DNA of 64,000 nucleotides from GCA-003244245 sp963822695 (lineage in GTDB: Bacteria > Actinomycetota > Actinomycetes > Mycobacteriales > Pseudonocardiaceae): contig CAWGJH010000010.1 in assembly GCA_963822695.1 (NCBI GenBank), forward strand, positions 1-64,000. Reading direction: 5' to 3'. Both the position numbers and the translations under genes were made by a program. The notes beneath the pieces are model-generated. The model did no database searches. It was given only the letters and a program-made list of their open reading frames with translations, and had not been told where the DNA came from. The stretch's first letter is position 1, and each line of letters begins with the position of its first letter. Shown piece after piece: positions 26,942 to 36,224 of this stretch.

Positions 26942-28279
26942 ATGGGGCGCAGCGCTGACCTTCCCCGCGCGGACCTCGCACTGCGCGGGGTGGCCAGTTG
27001 TGCTGCCGATCGTGGCTGCCCCGTGCTGCACGTTGACATGGATGCCTTCTATGCCTCAGTCGAGGTTCGCGAACGTCCTGAACTGGCCGGGCGGCCCGTG
27101 GTGGTGGCGGGCGGCAGCAATCCGGCCGGGGACCGTGGCGTCGTGCTCTCAGCGAGTTACCAGGCCCGGGCGTTCGGGGTCCGCTCGGCTATGCCGGTTG
27201 CGCAGGCTCGCCGGCTGTGTCCGCAAGCGGAGTTCGTCTCGCCGCATTTCCCCCGCTATGCGGAGGTCTCTCGCGGCGTGATGGCGCTGTTCCGTGAGAT
27301 CACCCCGCTGGTCGAGCCGCTGAGCCTGGATGAGGCCTTCCTCGACGTCGGCGGGTCCGTGCGCAGGCTGGGAATGAGCCCGGCCGGGATCGGGGAGTGG
27401 ATCCGCGGCCAGGTCTACGACGCGCACCGGGTGACCTGCTCGGTGGGGGTGGCCCCGAGCAAGTTCCTCGCCAAGCTCGCCTCCGGGTTCTCCAAGCCGG
27501 ACGGGCTGCTCGTGGTGCCTGCCGATGGTGCGCTCGAGTTCCTGCATCCGCTGCCGTTGTCCGCGTTGTGGGGAGTGGGCCGGCGCACCGCGCAGGCGCT
27601 GCGCCGGCTGGGGTGCGCCACCGTGGCCGACGTGGCGAGCACGCCACTGCCTGACTTGCGGCGTGCTGTGGGTGTCGCGTGTGCTCAGCACCTGCACGAG
27701 CTCGCCAACGGCCGGGACGAGCGGCACGTGGTGCCCGACGTGCCGGAGAAGTCTGTGGGGGCGGAGGAGACCTTCGCCCAGGATGTGGCTGACCGGGTGG
27801 TGCTGCGGCGCGAGCTGCTGCGGTTGGTCGATCGCGCCACGGCTGTGCTACGTGGCCGCAGCCTGAGCGGGCGAACCATCGCGCTGAAGATCCGCTACCC
27901 CGATTTCACCACTATTACCCGCTCCCGAACGCTGGCCGATCCGACCGACTCCGTGCCCGAGGTGTTCGCGGTGGTTGCCGACCTGTTGGACGGTAACCTG
28001 CCTTGCGGGGCGGCGGTCCGGTTACTGGGAGTGCGAGTGGAACAGTTGGTCCGGGGCGCGGCGACCGAACAGCTCACCCTGGATGGGGGGAGCGTGAGGG
28101 GGAGTTGGGGGGCGAACCGCACCAGTGCGAACTGGTCGGACGCCGAACGTGCGGCGGACGCCGCGCGGTCCCGGTTCGGCGGTGCCGCCGTGCGGCTCGC
28201 TAGCCTGTTGGAGACGCCAGCGCGGTCCGGTGGCGGGGAAACGCAGCTCTTCCCTGAATCGGGTAACCAGATCGGCTAG
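26942..28279 (+). CDS. dinB: DNA polymerase IV (Y-family, translesion)
   Basis: Error-prone polymerase of 445 residues for lesion bypass. Catalytic motifs are VLHVDMDAFYASVEV (metal aspartate) and LVEPLSLDEAFLDVGGS (the SLDE carboxylates). The fingers loop PVVVAGGSNPAGDRGVVLSA, helix-hairpin-helix SALWGVGRRTAQALRRLG and little-finger domain are all recognisable. The C-terminal tail ends TQLFPESGNQIG; LF within it could be a clamp-binding motif. ATG at 26942 lies downstream of the SOS box. A DUF3040 gene follows. Confidence 0.95.
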   Translation: MGRSADLPRADLALRGVASCAADRGCPVLHVDMDAFYASVEVRERPELAGRPVVVAGGSNPAGDRGVVLSASYQARAFGVRSAMPVAQARRLCPQAEFVSPHFPRYAEVSRGVMALFREITPLVEPLSLDEAFLDVGGSVRRLGMSPAGIGEWIRGQVYDAHRVTCSVGVAPSKFLAKLASGFSKPDGLLVVPADGALEFLHPLPLSALWGVGRRTAQALRRLGCATVADVASTPLPDLRRAVGVACAQHLHELANGRDERHVVPDVPEKSVGAEETFAQDVADRVVLRRELLRLVDRATAVLRGRSLSGRTIALKIRYPDFTTITRSRTLADPTDSVPEVFAVVADLLDGNLPCGAAVRLLGVRVEQLVRGAATEQLTLDGGSVRGSWGANRTSANWSDAERAADAARSRFGGAAVRLASLLETPARSGGGETQLFPESGNQIG

Positions 28280-28400
28280 TCCATACCGCTGCGGGCTCGT
28301 ATCCTCGATGCTAGGAGCCCACGGTAGGCAGCCGGTGGCCGCAGGTACTACCGTCGGGGTCGGACACCGTATCGACAACCGGAGTGCCGGAGGAGGAGCG

Positions 28401-28793
28401 ATGCCACTCTCCGAGCACGAGCAGCGTCTGCTCGACCAGATTGAGCGCGCGCTCTATGCAGAGGACCCCAAGTTCGCGTCGAACGTGCGGGGAGCCCGGA
28501 TGCGCAGCCGGCCTCATCGCCGCCGAATCCAGGGAATCGCGCTTTTCGTGCTGGGCTTGCTGCTCCTTGTCGCTGGTGTCATGCTTCCCTTCCGCCCGGT
28601 CGGGATCCCTGTCGTCAGCGTTCTCGGGTTCCTGGTGATGTTTGCCGGCGCCGTCGTCGCGATCTTCTCTCGCCGCGCTGCTGGGGAGGGTCGGGGCGCG
28701 GGATCGTCGGACCGTTCACCCACCGGGCAAGGTCGCAGCACCCTGGCCCAGCGGATGGAGCAGCGGTTCCGTCGCCGCTTCGAGGAGCATTAG
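28401..28793 (+). CDS. DUF3040 membrane protein
   Basis: Protein of 130 residues with the DUF3040 start PLSEHEQRLLDQIERALYAE, then a basic stretch and two membrane segments (about 47-65 and 70-87). Function is unknown; these proteins recur next to dinB and the MoxR operon in actinobacteria and may act at the envelope. ATG at 28401 follows AGGAGGAG. The C-terminal tail is basic and probably cytoplasmic. Confidence 0.92.
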   Translation: MPLSEHEQRLLDQIERALYAEDPKFASNVRGARMRSRPHRRRIQGIALFVLGLLLLVAGVMLPFRPVGIPVVSVLGFLVMFAGAVVAIFSRRAAGEGRGAGSSDRSPTGQGRSTLAQRMEQRFRRRFEEH

Positions 28794-28825
28794 TGTCAGG
28801 TCGCCCAGTACCTGTCGCCCAGTAC

Positions 28826-31131
28826 CTAGGGCCGTCTGCGCAGTACTGAGCGTGGTAGCAGCCGGGCCATCCGGCTCAGCGGGGCGCACCGAGCCAGGCT
28901 GGCGCGCACGGCGTCCACGGCGGCGAAGAGCTCACGATCGGTGGTGCCGGACGGGCTGGGACGGCCGACGCTGGCGTACCAGGATCTCTCCACCGCACCG
29001 ACCACGATGCGCAGCCCGGCTCGCCCCGGCTCATCCAGGGCGTGCTCATGGGCCAACCGCTCAGCTGTTGCCCGCACGGTCTCGCTCGCGGGGGGCACCA
29101 CCCCGCGGTCCGCGGACTCCGCCAACACCTCCTCCCACGCGGCGGAGACCGCCAGCGGGCCGCCGGCGCCAACCAGGTGCAGCCGCCGGCGGCGTCGGCC
29201 CGCACGCACTCCCAGCGGGGTGAACCCCGCCAGCACACCGAGCCCCAGCAGCCCGGTCACGCGCAGCCCGATCCTGGTGCCGACGCCGATTCCGGGGTCA
29301 CTGACGCTGGCCTGCGACGGTGCCGCGACGAGCGGGTCCGGCGCCGGCGTGGCGGACCCGCTCGTCGCGGTCGGCAGCGGTCCACCAGGTGCGGTGGGGC
29401 CAGCAGGCACATAATTCGGCATCACGGTGCGCCCGTCAGACGGGGGAGTCGGGTCGAACGGCAGCCATCCAGCGCCCGGGAACCAGGCCTCCACCCAGGC
29501 GTGCGCGTCGTCGGTGGTGATCAGCCGGGAGCCGTCGGTGACGGTGCCGGGGGTGAAGCCGACCGCGACCCGGGCCGGTACGTGCAGCGTCCGCAACATG
29601 ATTGCCATCGCCGAGGCGAACTGCTCGCAGTAGCCCCGGCGGCTGGTGACCAGGAAATCCACCAGAGCGTCCTCGCTGTTGCCTGGGGCAGTGTGCAAGT
29701 CGTAGCGGAACCCGTTGCTGGGTTGGGTGAACCACCGGTTGAGGGCGACCGTGGCGTCGAACGCCGTCCGGGTGCCCGCGGTGACCTGGGTCGCCAGCTG
29801 GCCCACCCGCTGATCCACTCCGGCGGCGTCGAGGTACCGCGAATCGACGGTGCTGAACGGTGCACCACCAGCGGGGCCCGCTGCGCGGAGCAGCTGAGGA
29901 TCCGACGCAGGGAGCACCCCCAACTCGCTGTACGGCCCAGCGCGCTGGCGGTGGGGGGAGAAGATGGTGATCGCGTCGGGGTCGTAGTTCCAGTCCTGAC
30001 TGACACCGGCTAGCGCCAGCGGGTAGCCGAAGGCCGGCAGCCAGTTATCCACATAGTTGATCGGCTCGATCTGCACCCGCAGGATGGACCCGGATAACGG
30101 GGTGGATACCCCGGCGGGCAGTGGCAACCTCTCGGTCCTGTCCTCACTCGCCGGTACCGTGCCGTCCAGCGGGCCCCGCTGCCAGCCCACTCGGGTGGTG
30201 AACCGGCTCAGCGTCAGTGCCCGTAGGTAGGCCCGTGGGTAGACCCGTTGCTCCCCAGCCCCAGCCCCCGGACCCGGAACAGCGCCACGACGTTTCCGCT
30301 GGACAGTTGCCCGCGCAGGGAGGTGAAGGGGTTCAACCCGATCCCGCTTCCTGGCTGGCCAGTGCCAGTGCCAGTACCGGTGCTGGTTGACCGGCCGGTA
30401 CCCACCGCGGTCACCGTCGCTCCGACGAGCAGTGCCACCACCATGGCGCCGGTAGTCACCGCGACCGCGGCGGGTGCGGCACCGATGTGCCCGCCAGAGC
30501 CGGCGGATGGCCCCCACACCAGTTGCCGTTGCCGACTGTCGACGGCGAGCAGCAGCGCGAAGCCCAGGGCGCTCAGCGTGAAGCTCCACCAGGGCAGCAG
30601 CCGGTCCGCCGCCGTGGCAGGCACGGTGACCACACACAACAGCACCAGCCCGGCGGAGGCGGGCGCGGCGGCTGAGACGGCCAGGGTGTGCACCGCAACG
30701 GCGGCCAGTCCGACGGCGACCACCACCAGGCAGAGCAGTTCGGCGCTTTCTGGCAGCGGGGACACGCCGACCCGGATCTGCTGGGCGGCCCGTGCAAGTA
30801 ATGCGCGTAGCTGCGCCGCCGCAGTTGGTCCGGGCAGCACGACCAGCCAGCCGCTGGACGTGAATACCGCGGTGACCAGTCCCACCAGCGCGGCGAGCTG
30901 ACCGGCCGCGACCACGATCGGTGGCATCCGCAGCCAGCGCAGGAGCACTCCGGCCGTGACCGCAATGGCGGTGGTCAGCACCACAAAGCCCCACCAGCGC
31001 GGCCCCGCGAGCACGCCGACCAACGAAGTCGCGGCGAGCGCGACAGCCAGCCCGGCGACCGCGGGTGGCAGCACCCGTGCGGTGAACCCGGTCACCGGGG
31101 CACCTGCAGCTTGCTGCGGGAACTGATACAT
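28826..31131 (-). pseudogene. TgpA-type transglutaminase membrane protein, frameshifted
   Basis: Third gene of the MoxR-DUF58 operon. The N-terminal frame (ATG 31131, alternatively 31143) encodes several membrane segments and reaches LFRVRGLGLG. The rest lies in another frame: RVYPRAYLRALTLSRF, a lumenal part, and the transglutaminase core with SRRGYCEQFASAMAIM (Cys), TDDAHAWVEAWFPG (His) and WLPFDPTPP (Asp). A C-terminal membrane helix and a DUF4129-like tail follow. One missing G in a GGGG run near 30251-30256 would explain the shift. Combined length would be about 768 residues. Without correction the protease-like domain is not made. Sequencing error is a real alternative. Confidence 0.75.
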
Positions 31132-32354
31132 AACTGGTCCCACACCGAGGATGGCGGCTGCTCCGGGCGGGCCACCGCGACTGACCAGCCCGCCGCGACG
31201 AGCAGCCGGGCGGCCTGCGCCGGATTGGGTGCGGCAGCCACACGTGAGTCGTCTCCGGCACTGTTCCAGGCCGCGACGTCCAGCAGCACGGCGTGGCTGC
31301 TCGTGCCGCGCGGGCGGTGCGCCAGCAGCAGTTCGATGACCACCGGTTCGACGGCCCCGAGCACGGCGATCACCTCCTGCCTGCTGGCCATCGCCGGGCC
31401 GCTGGCGAGGTCGTGCTGGTCGGTCGCACGCAGCGCGGCGAGGGCGTCGAGCGCGATGTCGATGGTGTGGTCGGTTCCGTCATCGGCGACAGCCCGCACC
31501 AGGCCGTCGCCGGTGACCAGCCGCACCCGCTGACCGCGCTGCCGTAGATGCACATACACGCTGGCGGCCAGTGACACCGCGTACTCCAGACTTGAGGTGG
31601 GACCGCTGCCCTGATGTGCCGCGTTGCGGTGGTCCAGCAGCACGGTGGCACCGCCGCGCTCCGGCCACTCCTCAACCCGCACCATCAGCTCGTCTCGCCG
31701 CGCCGTGGTGCGCCAGTGCACCTTGCGCAAGTCATCACCTTGCCGGTAACTGCGCACCACCACGGTGTCCTGGCCCGGGCCGACGCCTACTCGTCCGCCG
31801 CCCGCCTCGCCGGCACCCAGCTCACCTCCGGCGGGCAACCCGGTCAGTGGCACCACCATGGGGATCACGACCAGCCGGCTGTGCCCGGCGAGCGTGCGCT
31901 TGTACTCCGCCAGGCCGAGTGGATCGGTGATCCGCGCGATCAGCGGACCCAGCGAGTGCACCCTGCGCTCTACCGGGTGGAGCGGGTAGCTCAGCGCTAC
32001 CGCGCCGCGCTGCGGTAGGCGGGCCACTACGGCTCGGCGGGAGCCGCCCAGTGCTGGGGGTACCACGTCCTCGAGCAGCAGCCGGCCGCTCAGCCCTCCG
32101 GTGCCGCGCAGCGTCAGGTGCGCCTGGCACTCGCTGCCGACCGCGATCCGAGATGGCACCAGCTTTCGGTCCGCCCGCAGCCTGAGCTGGGTGTGCCCGA
32201 CGATCACGCTGGCCAGTAGCGGAAGCATGATGGCGAAAGCTGCCACCCGTAGCAGGTCCCGTTCGTTGACCAGCACCGCGCACAGCGCCGCCGTGAGTCC
32301 GGCGGCGAGCAGGCAGCGGCCGCGGGTGGTCAGGCCGGCGAGCCGTCCGGGCAC
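31092..32354 (-). CDS. DUF58 protein
   Basis: Protein of 420 residues with two N-terminal membrane segments (about 12-50). A DUF58/von Willebrand A-like domain is marked by GQDTVVVRSYRQGDDLRKVH followed by WRTTARRDELMVRVEEWP. DUF58 proteins work with MoxR AAA+ ATPases, probably in assembling or modifying envelope proteins. Its ATG at 32354 lies one base from the moxR stop. Its 3' end overlaps the transglutaminase gene by 40 bases, so all three are co-transcribed. Confidence 0.92.
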   Translation of the reverse strand: MPGRLAGLTTRGRCLLAAGLTAALCAVLVNERDLLRVAAFAIMLPLLASVIVGHTQLRLRADRKLVPSRIAVGSECQAHLTLRGTGGLSGRLLLEDVVPPALGGSRRAVVARLPQRGAVALSYPLHPVERRVHSLGPLIARITDPLGLAEYKRTLAGHSRLVVIPMVVPLTGLPAGGELGAGEAGGGRVGVGPGQDTVVVRSYRQGDDLRKVHWRTTARRDELMVRVEEWPERGGATVLLDHRNAAHQGSGPTSSLEYAVSLAASVYVHLRQRGQRVRLVTGDGLVRAVADDGTDHTIDIALDALAALRATDQHDLASGPAMASRQEVIAVLGAVEPVVIELLLAHRPRGTSSHAVLLDVAAWNSAGDDSRVAAAPNPAQAARLLVAAGWSVAVARPEQPPSSVWDQLCISSRSKLQVPR

Positions 32355-33407
<1,053 letters not shown>

Positions 33408-33761
33408 GGCCCGATCCTGACAAGCAGATCTCGCGGGTTCACGTGATCTCTGGACCGCCTTCCGGGTCGCTGGTGTACCGGGGGTCGGTGCACGCACACG
33501 CTGAGTCGAGTCTGTCAAACATCGTCTGGATGACCACACTGCGGGAGGTGTCGCCGTTCCGCGCCAGAACAGACCAGGGCGGCTCCCCCCACTTCCCCCC
33601 ACCCGTGCGCCCCCTGACGCGCCGGAAGCACCCGCGCTGCCTCGCCAGGCAGCGCCTGAGCCGCCGAGCAGCTCGCGCGCCGGGCGGTCACCCCACTTCT
33701 GGATTACGTCCCTGAACTGGTCAGATCATGCAGTGTACGGGAACACGGAGGTTCCTGCGCG
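33408..33761. other. Divergent intergenic region between moxR and mraZ
   Basis: About 350 bases without a supported gene between two divergent operons. It must contain the moxR operon promoter on the minus strand, but no clear -35/-10 pair could be fixed there. Confidence 0.5.
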
Positions 33762-33789
33762 TTGACAGTGGTGGAAAGTGGGGTACGGT
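33762..33789 (+). promoter_or_regulatory. mraZ (dcw cluster) promoter
   Basis: A consensus -35 TTGACA at 33762-33767 and a TAnnnT -10 (TACGGT) at 33784-33789 are separated by 16 bases. They lie 75 bases upstream of the mraZ start and are overlapped by the GTGG repeats. A housekeeping-sigma promoter for the whole cluster is the natural reading. Confidence 0.65.
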
Positions 33790-33812
33790 GGTTGGCAGTG
33801 GAGCGGCAGTGG
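33768..33812 (+). promoter_or_regulatory. MraZ-box array (operator)
   Basis: GTGG cores start at 33768, 33778, 33788 and 33798, exactly ten bases apart, with a fifth at 33809. MraZ is known to bind direct TGGG/GTGG-type repeats spaced by one helical turn ahead of its own gene. Here the repeats cover the spacer, the -10 and the start-site region, which fits autorepression. Confidence 0.7.
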
Positions 33813-33864
33813 AGCTCCATGGCCGGTCCGCAGGGCTGGTGGGCTGGCTGGGGAGGTGGGTGGC

Positions 33865-34296
33865 GTGTTCCTGGGCACGCACACGCCCCGGCTCGACGAC
33901 AAGGGCCGGTTGACGTTGCCGGCGAAGTTCCGCGATGCGCTCGCAGGGGGGTTGATGGTCACCAAGGGGCAGGACCACTGCCTTTACATCTTTCCGCGAG
34001 CCGAGTTCGAGGAGATGGCCCGCAAGGTGGCGCAGGCGCCGTTCACCAACGAGGCGGTGCGGGCCTACCAGCGTTACCTGTTCGCCGGCACCGACGAGCA
34101 ACGCCCGGATGGGCAGGGCCGTATCTCGATCGCGGCCGAGCTGCGGCGCTACGCCGGGCTGAGTAAGGACTGCGCGGTGATCGGGGCAATCAACCGTTTG
34201 GAGATCTGGGATAGCGCGGCGTGGCAGCGCTATCTGGAGGAGCACGAGGAGGCCTACTCCCAGGCGCAGGAGGAGGTGTTGCCTGGCGTGATGTGA
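33865..34296 (+). CDS. mraZ: Transcriptional regulator MraZ
   Basis: Protein of 143 residues with two SpoVT/AbrB-like half-domains, each carrying the family loop: LDDKGRLTLPAKFRD (N) and PDGQGRISIAAELRR (C). MraZ forms a ring and binds repeats upstream of its gene to control the division and cell wall cluster. GTG at 33865 (VFLGTHTPRLD) was chosen because GGGAGG precedes it and the family begins at this point. It is the first gene of the cluster. Confidence 0.95.
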   Translation: MFLGTHTPRLDDKGRLTLPAKFRDALAGGLMVTKGQDHCLYIFPRAEFEEMARKVAQAPFTNEAVRAYQRYLFAGTDEQRPDGQGRISIAAELRRYAGLSKDCAVIGAINRLEIWDSAAWQRYLEEHEEAYSQAQEEVLPGVM

Positions 34297-34310
34297 CCCG
34301 GTGCCACGAG

Positions 34311-34326
34311 GCCTCCGCCCGGAGGC
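34311..34326 (+). other. Stem-loop between mraZ and rsmH
   Basis: GCCTCC and GGAGGC form a strong six-pair stem with a four-base loop 15 bases after the mraZ stop. No T run follows, so it is not a standard terminator; it might moderate readthrough or stabilise the mraZ message. Confidence 0.35.
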
Positions 34327-34500
34327 GCATCGACCGTGTTCAACACCATCAACGGCGATGCGCAACAACACGGACCAGCAGAGCCCTGACGCACCTTCCC
34401 CGGCGTCAGGATCTGGCACCGGGCGGAGACCTGGCGGCATCGCGGAGTGTTCCAGATACCGCACCGGCGATCCCCGGCTGCGTCGCGCAAGGAGGTGGGT

Positions 34501-35613
34501 GTGAGCGGAGGGAGGCTGCTGGTGACTGATCACCCGCCCGGTGACCCTGTGCCATCTCCCGGGCCATCACCCGGGCCACCTTCCGGGTTACCCCACCATG
34601 CTCCCGTCCTGCTGCACCGGTGCCTTGAGCTGCTCGGGCCCGCGTTGGCGGACCGACCGGCCGTGATGCTCGACGCCACGGTGGGTCTCGGTGGGCACGC
34701 GGTCGCGCTGCTCGACGCTCATCCTGCGCTCACCCTGGTTGGCCTCGACCGCGACCCGCAAGCGCTCGCTGTGGCCAGTGACCGGCTGCACGCATACTCC
34801 AGGCGTACCCATCTGGTGCATGCCGTCTATGCCGAATTGCCCGACGTATTGGCGAGCCTTGGGATCCCGCGCCTCGATGGTGTGCTGTTCGACCTGGGGG
34901 TGTCCTCACTGCAGCTCGACGCCGTCGAACGCGGCTTCTCCTACGCCCGCGACGCCGTGCTGGATATGCGAATGGATTCCAGTGGCGGGCCTACCGCGGC
35001 CGACGTGCTCAACGGCTACTCGCAGGCCGATCTCACCCGGGTGCTCCGGGAGTACGGCGAGGAGCGCTTCGCCGGCCGGATTGCCGCTGCGGTCGTGGCG
35101 CAACGGGCACAGCAGCCGCTGGATACCACCGCCCAACTGGTCGAGATCATCTATCAGAGTGTCCCGGCGGCCACCCGCCGGCACGGTGGCCATCCCGCCA
35201 AGCGGACCTTCCAAGCGTTGCGGATCGAGGTCAACGGCGAGCTAGCGGCGCTGCGTTCGGCGATACCTGCCGCGCTGGGTGCGCTGGCGGTCGGCGGTCG
35301 GCTGGTGGCGATGTCTTACCACTCGCTGGAGGACCGGATCGTCAAACGGGCGCTGTCCCAGCTGACCACCTCTCGCACCCCGGCTGGCCTGCCGGTCGAG
35401 CTACCAGATCACGGACCCCAGCTGCGCGCGTTGACCCGTGGCGCCGAACGCGCTGGCCCGGCCGAGATCGAGGCCAATCCACGGTCAGCATCGGTGCGAT
35501 TGCGGGCCGCGCAGCGCATCGCGCCGGTTCCCCAGCGTCGATCCGACCAGGTCCGATCCGACCATGTCAGATCCGACCGGGACGGATCGGACTGGCCGGA
35601 GTCGATCTCGTGA
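34501..35613 (+). CDS. rsmH: 16S rRNA (cytosine1402-N4)-methyltransferase
   Basis: RsmH (MraW) of 370 residues methylates C1402 of 16S rRNA near the P site. Motifs include HAPVLLHRCLELL, SAM-binding MLDATVGLGGHAVALL, FDLGVSSLQLDAVERGFSY and the C-terminal MSYHSLEDRIVKRAL. GTG at 34501 has AAGGAGG nine bases upstream. A proline-rich lead (SPGPSPGPPSG) precedes the core. Its stop overlaps the ftsL start (GTGA). About 200 bases separate it from mraZ, but no other promoter is visible. Confidence 0.95.
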   Translation: MSGGRLLVTDHPPGDPVPSPGPSPGPPSGLPHHAPVLLHRCLELLGPALADRPAVMLDATVGLGGHAVALLDAHPALTLVGLDRDPQALAVASDRLHAYSRRTHLVHAVYAELPDVLASLGIPRLDGVLFDLGVSSLQLDAVERGFSYARDAVLDMRMDSSGGPTAADVLNGYSQADLTRVLREYGEERFAGRIAAAVVAQRAQQPLDTTAQLVEIIYQSVPAATRRHGGHPAKRTFQALRIEVNGELAALRSAIPAALGALAVGGRLVAMSYHSLEDRIVKRALSQLTTSRTPAGLPVELPDHGPQLRALTRGAERAGPAEIEANPRSASVRLRAAQRIAPVPQRRSDQVRSDHVRSDRDGSDWPESIS

Positions 35614-36224
35614 CGGCTCCCACCCGCACCGCGACCTCGACGCGTGGCCGGACCACCGCGCCCACCCGCCGCCGGGCCACCGGGGCGCCGCGAGGCCGTT
35701 CCCCGGCCGTCGCCCGCGCCTACGCTCGGCGTGCCCAGCGTACCGGGGCCCGCCACCGTGTCCCCGATACCGCGGACGCCGGCCGGACGCCCTTCGTGCT
35801 GCTGGTGATGGTGCTGCTGGGGGTGACGTTGGTATCCACGCTGTGGTTGTCCACGGCCGCCACCGCTGACTCCTACCGCTTGCAGCGCGCCCGCGAGGAT
35901 GCCAGGAACCTGGCCGAGCGTTCAGAGAACCTGAGCCGAGAGGTGGCTACTCTGGAGACCGCACCTGAGCTGGCTCGCCGGGCTCGCGAGCTGGGCATGG
36001 TGCCGGCCGGGAACCCGGCCCGGCTGATCGTCCGCCCGGACGGCACCGTCATCCTGATCGGCCAGCCCCGGCGGGCCACCGCACCCGCCCCGCCGCCGGC
36101 GGTAGTACCTGCCCCACCGGCAGCAACACCCGTCCCACCGCCGCCGGCATTACCTGCACCTGCACCCGCGGCAGTACCTGACCAGCCAGCTCCGCCACGG
36201 GCGCCAGTATCGGGCCGTGCCTGA
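35610..36224 (+). CDS. ftsL: Cell division protein FtsL
   Basis: Bitopic membrane protein of 204 residues. A basic cytoplasmic N-terminus (RRRATGAPRGRSPAVARAYA) is followed by one membrane helix at about 61-82 (FVLLVMVLLGVTLVSTLWL), then a periplasmic leucine-zipper-like stretch (YRLQRAREDARNLAERSENL). The C-terminus is a long Pro/Ala-rich tail. FtsL links FtsQ/DivIB and FtsB to the septal synthase. Assignment rests on topology and on position between rsmH and pbpB. Overlaps both neighbours. Confidence 0.88.
   Translation: MTAPTRTATSTRGRTTAPTRRRATGAPRGRSPAVARAYARRAQRTGARHRVPDTADAGRTPFVLLVMVLLGVTLVSTLWLSTAATADSYRLQRAREDARNLAERSENLSREVATLETAPELARRARELGMVPAGNPARLIVRPDGTVILIGQPRRATAPAPPPAVVPAPPAATPVPPPPALPAPAPAAVPDQPAPPRAPVSGRA

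Noticed and set aside
33768..33812. Regular GTGG repeats considered as a CRISPR-like array
   Set aside because: The unit is four bases at ten-base spacing over a promoter before mraZ; no long repeats or spacers exist. No CRISPR array was seen anywhere.
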